Part shown: piece after piece, positions 1 through 6,858 of the stretch
Layout of the letters: each line of letters begins with the position of its first letter
Position numbering within the stretch: position 1 is the stretch's first letter
Source: Mesobacillus maritimus
Lineage (GTDB): Bacteria > Bacillota > Bacilli > Bacillales > Cytobacillaceae
Direction: 5' to 3'
DNA: 64,000 nucleotides
Assembly (NCBI RefSeq): GCF_019749255.1
Contig: NZ_JACWFH010000007.1
Coordinates: 365,158 to 429,157 of the forward strand
Notes under the pieces: generated by a model
What the model was told of the DNA's origin: nothing
Seen by the model: only the letters and a program-made list of their open reading frames with translations
Database searches by the model: none
Program-made: the position numbers and the translations under genes

Positions 1-15
1 TGAAAAACAGAAAAA

Positions 16-41
16 AGGAGCAGCCTGCTTTAGCTGCTCTT
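16..41 (-). terminator. intrinsic terminator of the first operon
   Basis: Stem GAGCAGC/GCTGCTC with an 8-base loop. Read on the minus strand it runs into a T-rich tract. It lies just after the stop codon of the gene at 53-241. Confidence 0.8.
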
Positions 42-52
42 ATCAAAGAATT

Positions 53-241
53 TTACATACTTGGTTGGCGGCGCTTTAATTGTTTTTTAAGTGCATCATC
101 TCGTTCGCCACCAGCTAATAGTTCCTCGGAGAATTCATGATCCTTCGCACCCTGTCCTTTTTTTCCTACTAGCTTAGATGTTTGAATGGTTTCAGATTGT
201 AGATTATTATTCGGTGCACCTTGTTCATTCCAATCACTCAT
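53..241 (-). CDS. small hydrophilic protein, function unknown
   Basis: 62-residue, highly charged protein with no membrane segment or cysteine. It is rich in Gln/Asn at the N-terminus and ends in a basic Lys/Arg patch. The EFSEEL stretch in the middle faintly recalls small YfhD-type Bacillus proteins, but I do not assign it. The ATG follows a GGGGG ribosome binding site. It is the last gene of a tight three-gene minus-strand run with 260-421 and 418-696 and is followed by a terminator, so the three are probably co-transcribed. Confidence 0.6.
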   Translation of the reverse strand: MSDWNEQGAPNNNLQSETIQTSKLVGKKGQGAKDHEFSEELLAGGERDDALKKQLKRRQPSM

Positions 242-259
242 ACATTTCCCCCTTTCTGA

Positions 260-421
260 TTAACTAGGGTCTACTTCATCGTTTGAAAGAACGGTTACTT
301 CCGTAAATTCACCGTTCACTAAATCTTGGTTGCTGGCCTCTTGGTTTAATTCTTCGGAATCATCCATCCCAGGGGCAACAGTTGGTTCATCATTTTGGTT
401 TTTGCGAGGATCTTTTTTCAT
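260..421 (-). CDS. 53-residue acidic protein, function unknown
   Basis: Reads MKKDPRKNQND... to ...NDEVDPS. After a short basic start it is strongly acidic, with no hydrophobic segment, so it is probably cytosolic and flexible. Its ATG overlaps the TGA of the upstream gene (418-696) in an ATGA arrangement, the usual sign of translational coupling. The next gene starts 18 bases after its stop, with its ribosome binding site in that gap. Existence is well supported by overlap and spacing; function is unknown. Confidence 0.65.
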   Translation of the reverse strand: MKKDPRKNQNDEPTVAPGMDDSEELNQEASNQDLVNGEFTEVTVLSNDEVDPS

Positions 422-696
422 CTGATGTCACCCCCAAATTCCTCAGCAGGTGCAGCATCAACGGCTATTTGATAAGCATCAAGAATATTATCTTTTTCTG
501 CTTCGTTTGATAAGCCAATTAAATGCTGGCCATGTTCATCTTCTTCTACTTGCATGAGAACGGTATCGTCTTCTGACCTTAATAACGCATATGTTTCTCC
601 GCGCATATCAAATAAAGCTTCAACCTCATAAGAGATTTGATTGCCAGACTCATCTTCAACGGTAATTAAATCACGGATGCTGTAATTCTTTTCCAT
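418..696 (-). CDS. DUF1292 (YrzB-like) family protein
   Basis: 92 residues with the pattern of DUF1292 proteins: an ITVEDE.GN start, a beta-rich YEVEALFDMRGETYALLRSEDD core, then an acidic EEDEHG and a helical tail. YrzB-type proteins are small acidic cytosolic proteins common in Firmicutes and have no firmly established function. It heads the operon that continues with two small acidic proteins. A ribosome binding site (GAGGTGAAA) precedes the ATG. Family call is from residue pattern only. Confidence 0.7.
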   Translation of the reverse strand: MEKNYSIRDLITVEDESGNQISYEVEALFDMRGETYALLRSEDDTVLMQVEEDEHGQHLIGLSNEAEKDNILDAYQIAVDAAPAEEFGGDIR

Positions 697-897
697 CTTT
701 TCACCTCTATTTAATCATCAGGCATTAGACTTTTTTAGGCTGGAGCCTAATTCAAATGTCTTTTCCTTGTTAAAATTCCCTATTCATTGTGGAAAAATGC
801 TCATTTTAAATGGTTATTACATGGAAGTTTGACCTCAAACTAATAAGTCATTAAATAAGGAGTTGGCACCTTGAAACACGAAAGCAAAAACATAAAA

Positions 898-928
898 AAC
901 CGTTCCAATGCAAATGCTAGGAACGGTT
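898..928 (-). terminator. intrinsic terminator of the flavin reductase gene
   Basis: Perfect 9-bp stem AACCGTTCC/GGAACGGTT followed on the minus strand by a T run; 12 bases beyond the stop codon at 941. Confidence 0.85.
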
Positions 929-940
929 CGTGACATATTC

Positions 941-1435
941 TTATTTATAAAACTCTTCAGGAATTGGACCGAATTTACGCTTATGATATAGAAGAGGTTC
1001 TTTTTGTTCACTTTGAATTTCAATGACTTCGCCAATTAAGATCGTATGGTCGCCGGCATCAATTATTTTGAAAGTTTTACATTGTAGGACCCCTGCCGCT
1101 CCACTAATCACCGGGAGATTTTGGTCAGATAGCTTCCAGTCACAATTGCTAAAACGATCGGTTCCTTTCGTTGCAAATAAACCGCAAATATCACTTTGAT
1201 CGCCTGCTAATACATGGACAGCGAATTTATCGGTATTTTTAAAGACATCGTGTGAAGAGACCCGCTTATCAATTGACCAAAGAATTAGCAATGGATCAAT
1301 GGATACAGAAGCAAATGAATTAACCGTAAGCCCGAGCGGAGTTCCATTCTCATCAACTGTTGTCACAACGGTGACACCTGTAGGGTAATTTCCCATTACT
1401 TCTTTAAAAAGGGTTTCATTAGTTTGATTCGACAT
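941..1435 (-). CDS. flavin reductase family protein (FMN-binding split barrel)
   Basis: 164 residues. The layout matches small NAD(P)H:flavin oxidoreductases of the HpaC/RutF type: N-terminal YPTGVTVVTT, then LGLTVNSFASVSIDPLLI, the FMN-contacting region, and the C-terminal GEV and LLYHKRKFGPI. Such enzymes supply reduced flavin to partner monooxygenases or act as general flavin reductases. I start at MSNQTN, behind GGAAGGTG; a start 27 bases upstream behind GAGGA is also possible. Single-gene unit with its own terminator. No monooxygenase partner is adjacent, so the physiological role is open. Confidence 0.8.
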   Translation of the reverse strand: MSNQTNETLFKEVMGNYPTGVTVVTTVDENGTPLGLTVNSFASVSIDPLLILWSIDKRVSSHDVFKNTDKFAVHVLAGDQSDICGLFATKGTDRFSNCDWKLSDQNLPVISGAAGVLQCKTFKIIDAGDHTILIGEVIEIQSEQKEPLLYHKRKFGPIPEEFYK

Positions 1436-1639
1436 ATGCTTAACACACCTTCCAGTTGTCATTCTCTATATTTTCCTCATATAACAATATTAACAATTTT
1501 AAAACACTGTGTACATTATCTGAACTGAATAATGGCATAAAATTTTAAAAAATTCTCTCTATTTTATCGTAGTCAGTTTAGACAAGGACATTTAATTCGA
1601 CGCACCATTGAGAAAATTCAATAATGGACATTTCCACTG

Positions 1640-2482
1640 TTAATAAATTCTTCCTTGCCTAATCCATTTCGTAGCAACCCATTTTTCACCTTTTGAAACA
1701 GGTACGCTGCTATGAACGGACATCCGGTCAACTTGATTTTCACTATTGCCGTAATGAAAGTAAACGGCTGAGCCTTTTTTGGGAACAATTGAGACCCCTG
1801 CTTTAGGAAAGACGGTCTCGCCTCCTGCGATTACTTCATTTAAATAAATCAGCATCGTCCCCACGCGTTGACCACCTTTAGTTGGGTCAACTTTGTTAGC
1901 TGGGAAAAAATCAAAATGTTGTTTATACTCTTCCCCGATATCATAGTTTAAAACCTGAAGACCTTCCCCGTTTTCAACCGGTGTGTTGGTTAATTCTGAT
2001 ATTCTATTTTCGATCTTTGTAATGAGTTGATTTTCTTTAAGAGTAAAATACATTCCTTTGCTGGTTCTCCCTGGTGTGACCTTTTCTTCACCAGTAGTAG
2101 GGTCAACGATACGTGATGGCTGTAGCCGATTTTTTGAGAGCTGGATCAATTCATCACATTCATCCTCACTAAGGACATGATCTAAATGAAGAATGAAGGG
2201 CTTGTCTACTCTTGAAAGGACTTTTACTTCTTGATCACTTGTATAAATGAGATTTCCTTTTTTTCCGATTTCGGGTATTTCATATGTATACTGATTTTGC
2301 GTCGTTTCGATTGTTTTTATCGATTCATTTCCGACAATTTTAAAAAGTGATTCATAAGCAAATTTGGGGTCAAAACCTTTTTTAATCATTGCATCGGCAA
2401 TGGCCACAGGACTGACACCGTTATTTAAGGTATGAATAATCCAATCTCTAAGCTCACTAGAGATTTGTCTTATTTTTTCCAT
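1640..2482 (-). CDS. 2OG-Fe(II) oxygenase, prolyl 4-hydroxylase alpha-subunit-like
   Basis: 280 residues. The C-terminal ~190 residues carry the P4H fold: HFDFF gives the iron-binding HxD pair, VHSSVPV the distal iron His, and KGEKWVATKW the Lys that binds 2-oxoglutarate. Flanking motifs GGETVFP and VPKKGSAVYFH are typical of bacterial prolyl hydroxylases such as the Bacillus anthracis enzyme. The N-terminal ~85 residues form a separate helical segment ending before KGNLIYTSDQEV. I start at MEKIRQ, which has GGAGA eight bases upstream; the longer frame begins with a TTG lacking a site. No collagen-like substrate gene is adjacent. Confidence 0.85.
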   Translation of the reverse strand: MEKIRQISSELRDWIIHTLNNGVSPVAIADAMIKKGFDPKFAYESLFKIVGNESIKTIETTQNQYTYEIPEIGKKGNLIYTSDQEVKVLSRVDKPFILHLDHVLSEDECDELIQLSKNRLQPSRIVDPTTGEEKVTPGRTSKGMYFTLKENQLITKIENRISELTNTPVENGEGLQVLNYDIGEEYKQHFDFFPANKVDPTKGGQRVGTMLIYLNEVIAGGETVFPKAGVSIVPKKGSAVYFHYGNSENQVDRMSVHSSVPVSKGEKWVATKWIRQGRIY

Positions 2483-2731
2483 AAAATTCGTCTCCTTCAA
2501 GGCAGTTTTTTCTTGTGTCTCTTCTAACAACGCTGATTAATTCAGAACCGTCCTTTAACAGAACCCTTCATTTAAAAACTCTACATCCTTTAGTTAATTA
2601 AAAATCCTAACCAACAGGCATTTTACAAACCTATTGTAAACGCTTTATTCTTTTAGATTCTTAATCATAGATTAACCAATTTTTACTAGAATTACAATAC
2701 ATTAGATTAGTAGAGCACCTGAAAAAACAGG

Positions 2732-2765
2732 CCAACCTCTACTCGGTAATCCAGATAGAGGTGGG
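2732..2765 (-). terminator. intrinsic terminator of the SDR gene
   Basis: Stem CCAACCTCTA/TAGAGGTGGG (one mismatch) followed on the minus strand by a T tract. It lies directly after the stop at 2773. Confidence 0.75.
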
Positions 2766-2772
2766 TTTGTTT

Positions 2773-3522
2773 CTATTCTTCATAGATCATTTTTCTAGTC
2801 ATTCCGCCGTCGACAATGAGGTTAACACCGGTCACAAAATCATTTTCACTTGAGGTTAAATATAGACATGCGCGGGCGATATCATCTGGTTTCCCGACGC
2901 GTTTAGAGAAATGCTGCTCATGGTCAAGTTTGGTCAATGTTGAATAATCCCCTGTTTCAATCCATCCTGGTGAGATGGCATTGACTGTGATGTGATCTTC
3001 ACTTAAGGATGCTGCAAGTGCGTGGGTGATGGCGACGATTCCTCCTTTCGTAGCGGCATAAGATTCAGAGTTCGCTTCTGACATAATCGCTCTTGTGGAA
3101 GCAAGATTGACAATCGCTCCACCTTGCCCGTTTTTTCTCATATATTTCCCAGCTTCACGAGAAGCTAAAAATACACTTCGTAAATTGGTATGAATCACAT
3201 CATCCCATTCTTCTAGCGTTACCTCATAGGGAGATTTGAATAAGCCTTTCCCTGCATTATTAATGAGAATATGTATTTGACCATATGTATCAATAGTACT
3301 TTTCATTAAATTGATAATGTCAGCTTCCTTTCTGACATCTGTTTGTACAAATATAGCTTGTCCACCTTTTGCTGTGATCTCTGAAGCTGTCTCTTGCCCG
3401 GCTTCCTGGTCAACATCTGCTAACACTACTTTTGCGCCTTTCTCAGCGTACAGCCTGGCCACTCCTCGACCAATTCCTTTGGCTGCTCCAGTCACAATGA
3501 CAATTTTATTATGAAAACTCAA
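2773..3522 (-). CDS. SDR family oxidoreductase
   Basis: 249-residue classical short-chain dehydrogenase/reductase. It has the nucleotide-binding TGAAKGIG, NNAG, the catalytic Ser in NLAST and YAATK (Tyr-x-x-x-Lys), followed by PGWIETG. Asp in VVLADVD after beta-2 suggests an NAD(H) preference. Such proteins are often called glucose 1-dehydrogenase or 3-oxoacyl-ACP reductase, but the substrate cannot be read. The start is a TTG eight bases after GGAGG; the longer reading would begin inside that ribosome binding site. Monocistronic, 70 bases upstream of the MFS stop. Confidence 0.8.
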   Translation of the reverse strand: MSFHNKIVIVTGAAKGIGRGVARLYAEKGAKVVLADVDQEAGQETASEITAKGGQAIFVQTDVRKEADIINLMKSTIDTYGQIHILINNAGKGLFKSPYEVTLEEWDDVIHTNLRSVFLASREAGKYMRKNGQGGAIVNLASTRAIMSEANSESYAATKGGIVAITHALAASLSEDHITVNAISPGWIETGDYSTLTKLDHEQHFSKRVGKPDDIARACLYLTSSENDFVTGVNLIVDGGMTRKMIYEE

Positions 3523-3595
3523 TAGTAAAACCTCCAAGAAAACATATCATCATTCTTCTTTATATTAATCGCTAGATCTTAAACACTCAAGGATG

Positions 3596-4900
3596 TCATA
3601 CTTGCTCCTTTTTTAGAGACCAGATTACTACAGGAATGAGCAGAATGGAAAGAATTCCCCCAGCAATTGAGAGTGTCGCAAAACTAGAGTGTGCTACTAC
3701 CATTCCCGAAAGCACTCCCCCAGATGCGCCCGACAAAGCGATTAAGACATCAACTGAACCTTGCGTTTTTGCACGAGTAGATATACTCGTTGATTCGACG
3801 ATCATTGTTGTGCCACTAATTAACCCAAAGTTCCACCCTAGCCCAAGCAAGGCTAACGCAAGTATTAAGACGAACAAAGAATCTCCTGGTGCAAACGCGG
3901 CGATAAAACCAGCTACCAAAAGTGTGATTGCAAAAGAAATGGCCATGCGTGTTGTACCAACTTTATCGACAAGGATACCTGTTAATAAAGAAGGCAGGAA
4001 CATCGCGCCGATATGGATACCAATCACAAGGCCAACCATGTTCAAGTCATGTCCAAAATGACCCATATGAACAGGTGTCATCGTCATAATCGCAATCATG
4101 ACAAATTGACTTAAGACCATTACCACAGCGCCGGCGGTAACCCCTTTTTTGTTTAAAGGAAGTGAATTAGACGGCTTTACAGAAGATAAACTTTCCACTT
4201 TTTTTTGTTCAGACGCGAGGGCGTTGGCAATGACGAGTGGATCAGGACGAAGGAAAACTAAGATCACAATCCCCGCAAGGATATAAGCGGCTGCTGCAAG
4301 AATGAAGGTACCAGCCAATGACGGTACTCCGATCGCTGTCGCAACTCGCCCCATCACACCTACCATATTTGGGCCCGCAACAGCTCCGAAGGTTGTAAAA
4401 ACCATGGCGATGCTAACAGCGGTTGCCCGTTGCTTGCCGTTGGCTAAATCTGTTCCTGCGTATCGGGCTAATAAATTCGTTGCCGTCCCAGCTCCGTATA
4501 AGACTAAGGATGCAAATAAAAGGAACACACTATGTAATACTGCCGCTAAAACAACTCCGACAGCACCAATTCCCCCCACCAAAAAGCCGGAAGCTAGTCC
4601 AGCACGGCGTCCTAACTTTTGTGAAAGACGCCCGACAAAATAGGCTGCTCCAGCGGAACCAAGGGTGAACAGCGCCGTTGGAACTCCTGCAAAGTTACTT
4701 GTTCCTAGCATGTCTTGAGCGAGCAACGCTCCAACCGTAATCCCCGCGGCTAGTCCTGCTCCACCGAAAATTTGTGAAATCACTACAATGAGTAGTGTCC
4801 TGCGGTATAATTGCTGTTGTTTTTCAGCTGAATTCATATACTCCTGCAACCAAACTGGTTGTTCTTTACTAGTTGCTGAATCACTAGAATGATGATTCAT
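3596..4900 (-). CDS. MFS transporter
   Basis: 434-residue polytopic membrane protein with about twelve hydrophobic segments. The loop after TM2 reads GRLSQKLGRRAGL, the classic MFS motif A, and a shorter related loop (DKVGTTR) follows TM8. The hydrophilic middle loop (EQKKVESLSSVKPSNS) separates the halves. N- and C-termini are cytosolic. Export of small molecules is likely for this type, but the substrate is unknown. I start at ATG AAT CAT; a GTG one codon earlier is also in frame. The SDR gene follows on the same strand with its own ribosome binding site. Confidence 0.8.
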   Translation of the reverse strand: MNHHSSDSATSKEQPVWLQEYMNSAEKQQQLYRRTLLIVVISQIFGGAGLAAGITVGALLAQDMLGTSNFAGVPTALFTLGSAGAAYFVGRLSQKLGRRAGLASGFLVGGIGAVGVVLAAVLHSVFLLFASLVLYGAGTATNLLARYAGTDLANGKQRATAVSIAMVFTTFGAVAGPNMVGVMGRVATAIGVPSLAGTFILAAAAYILAGIVILVFLRPDPLVIANALASEQKKVESLSSVKPSNSLPLNKKGVTAGAVVMVLSQFVMIAIMTMTPVHMGHFGHDLNMVGLVIGIHIGAMFLPSLLTGILVDKVGTTRMAISFAITLLVAGFIAAFAPGDSLFVLILALALLGLGWNFGLISGTTMIVESTSISTRAKTQGSVDVLIALSGASGGVLSGMVVAHSSFATLSIAGGILSILLIPVVIWSLKKEQV

Positions 4901-4965
4901 CACGCAGACCCCATTTCATATCCTTTACCTTTTTAGGCAAAGGAAAAATAAAGATAGGACCAAGA

Positions 4966-4999
4966 AAACGTGCTCCATTAAAACAACGGGAGCACGTTT
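4966..4999 (-). terminator. intrinsic terminator of the thiolase gene
   Basis: Perfect 11-bp stem AAACGTGCTCC/GGAGCACGTTT, then T-rich sequence on the minus strand. It separates the thiolase gene from the MFS gene. Confidence 0.8.
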
Positions 5000-5052
5000 C
5001 ACTCTATGAACCTATTTAAAATGCAAAACCGATAAAACGGCTGGTCTGGATT

Positions 5053-6234
5053 TTAAACACTTTCAATAATAACCGAGATTCCTTGTCCGCCACCAATACA
5101 TAATGTTGCTAATCCATATTTCCCTTGTCTTTCCTTCAATTCTAGTGCTAATGAGTGAAGAATTCTAGCTCCACTTGCGCCAACTGGGTGACCTAAGGCT
5201 ATAGCTCCGCCATTTACATTGACTTTTTCCTGATTTAAATTTAGGGCTTTGATAACCGCTAATGATTGAGCGGCAAACGCTTCATTTAATTCCACTAAAT
5301 CAATGTCGTCAATCGATAATCCTGCTTTTGACAGAGCAATTTGACTTGCTGGGACAGGTCCAATCCCCATAATCGTTGGGTCAACGCCCGCGATTCCCCA
5401 TGAAGTGATTTTCGCCAATGGTTTTACATCAGGATGTTCGGTTAAATATTGCTCAGAAGCCAATACCACCGCTGCGGCACCGTCATTAATTCCACTTGCA
5501 TTACCAGCTGTTACCAAACCGTCCTTTTTGAATGCTGGGCGCAAACTTGCTAGTTTTTCGAGGGTTGTACCTGGTTTAATATGTTCATCTTCTGTGACGA
5601 AAGTGGAACCTTTTCTGCTTGATACCTCAACCTGAACAATTTCTTTTTGGAACTTCCCTGATTCTCTGGCAGCGGTTGCCCGTTGCTGTGACAGTAGCGC
5701 GAATTGGTCTTGTTCTTCTCTACTAATCTCATATTGGTCTGCCAAGTTTTCCGCAGTAATCCCCATGCCACATCCTGTATATTGATCTTGCAGTGTTAAC
5801 GTCAGCATATCATCAATTACTGGCGGTTTTAGCCCTGTTCCAAAACGGGTATCGCGTAAAGTGTGTGGAGCCTGACTCATATTCTCTGCGCCTCCAGCGA
5901 GTGCTGTTTCAGCATCACCTAGCATGATGGTTTGCGCAGCTGAGACAACAGCTTGTAAACCTGAGCCACAAAGTCGATTTAAGGTTAAAGCAGGTACTTC
6001 AAATGGGATGCCTGCTTTAAGAGCGATATGCCGAGACAGGTAAGAAGCAGCCTTTGTCGTATGTATCACATTTCCAAAAAACACATGGTCAATATCACTA
6101 GCTGGAACATTGCTTCGTTTTAAAGCTTCTTTGCTTGCAATAACCCCTAGGTCAATATCCGTGACCGATTTTAACGAACCTCCAAAACTACCAAATGGTG
6201 TACGAGCACCCTCAACCAAATAAACCGCTTTCAT
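5053..6234 (-). CDS. thiolase family acetyl-CoA C-acyltransferase
   Basis: 393 residues, the usual length of bacterial thiolases. The nucleophilic Cys lies in LNRLCGSGLQAV (near residue 88), the CoA-loop His in GGAIALGHPVGASGAR and the second catalytic Cys in LCIGGGQG. The reaction is Claisen condensation of two acetyl-CoA or its reverse thiolysis. The absence of an adjacent enoyl-CoA hydratase/dehydrogenase gene leaves beta-oxidation versus biosynthetic use undecided. Start is the ATG eight bases after GGAG; a GTG three codons earlier overlaps that site. Followed by a strong terminator. Confidence 0.9.
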   Translation of the reverse strand: MKAVYLVEGARTPFGSFGGSLKSVTDIDLGVIASKEALKRSNVPASDIDHVFFGNVIHTTKAASYLSRHIALKAGIPFEVPALTLNRLCGSGLQAVVSAAQTIMLGDAETALAGGAENMSQAPHTLRDTRFGTGLKPPVIDDMLTLTLQDQYTGCGMGITAENLADQYEISREEQDQFALLSQQRATAARESGKFQKEIVQVEVSSRKGSTFVTEDEHIKPGTTLEKLASLRPAFKKDGLVTAGNASGINDGAAAVVLASEQYLTEHPDVKPLAKITSWGIAGVDPTIMGIGPVPASQIALSKAGLSIDDIDLVELNEAFAAQSLAVIKALNLNQEKVNVNGGAIALGHPVGASGARILHSLALELKERQGKYGLATLCIGGGQGISVIIESV

Positions 6235-6449
6235 CCTATTCACTCCTCAATAAATAATCGTTTCCTTCTAATGTAGAAGAGACTGTCCTTCTTTCATTTT
6301 ATAACTCTATGGCTTTTTTTACTACACTTAACAAAATATTTAGGAAATTTAATGATGAAAAGTATCCTCTAAGCATGACAGATACCCAAGACCTAGACTA
6401 GTTTCATGCATATAATTCAGTGAGTATAAAAAGGAGGAGGAATTTGGAA

Positions 6450-6701
6450 ATGCAATATAGACAGGATATGCCTATGAATCCCTATGACACAAGAATTATC
6501 GGTCGACGCCCATGGGGATTTGGTCGTCCATTCGGATATGGTAGACCTTTTGGTTTTGGTCGCCCGTTTGGCTTTGGTTTCGGCGGACCATTTGTTGGGG
6601 GATTATTAGGAGGAGCACTTGCTGGTAGCTTATTAGGAGGATATGGTTATCCATCCCCATATCCATATGGTTATGGGTACGGTTATCCATTTTATTGGTA
6701 G
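6450..6701 (+). CDS. Gly/Phe/Tyr-rich small protein, possibly spore- or surface-associated
   Basis: 83 residues of low complexity: repeated G-R/F-PFG units (GRPFGFGRPFG), then a hydrophobic Gly-Leu-Ala stretch (GGLLGGALAGSLLGG), ending in PYGYGYGYPF. The hydrophobic part could be a short membrane or aggregation segment. Bacillus spore coat and surface proteins often look like this, but composition is the only evidence. The ATG follows AAAGGAGGAGG; CATATAAT at 6408-6415 could be a -10 of the sigma-A or sigma-E type. It is alone on the plus strand among minus-strand genes. Confidence 0.6.
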   Translation: MQYRQDMPMNPYDTRIIGRRPWGFGRPFGYGRPFGFGRPFGFGFGGPFVGGLLGGALAGSLLGGYGYPSPYPYGYGYGYPFYW

Positions 6702-6806
6702 GATGTTTCTGTAAGGAATGTTGCTATAATCCATTAGCCAATCTTAGCGTAAGTGTGGCCTATCGGGATTAAAAAATTGTCATACTTTTGTTTATCTCAC
6801 TTAAAA

Positions 6807-6847
6807 AAGCACACAAACCATCTCTATTGAAGATGGCTTGTGTGCTT
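6807..6847 (-). terminator. intrinsic terminator of the helicase gene
   Basis: 17-bp nearly perfect stem AAGCACACAA..CATCT/AGATGGCTTGTGTGCTT followed on the minus strand by a T run; starts 12 bases beyond the stop at 6859. Confidence 0.9.
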
Positions 6848-6858
6848 GTTATTCTCTG

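Noticed and set aside
835..1035. 66-codon minus-strand frame
   Set aside because: It runs from within the flavin reductase gene through its terminator; no ribosome binding site.
6496..6690. Minus-strand frame opposite the Gly/Tyr-rich gene
   Set aside because: Reads out as low-complexity His/Met/Asp repeats, the complement of a repetitive coding sequence.
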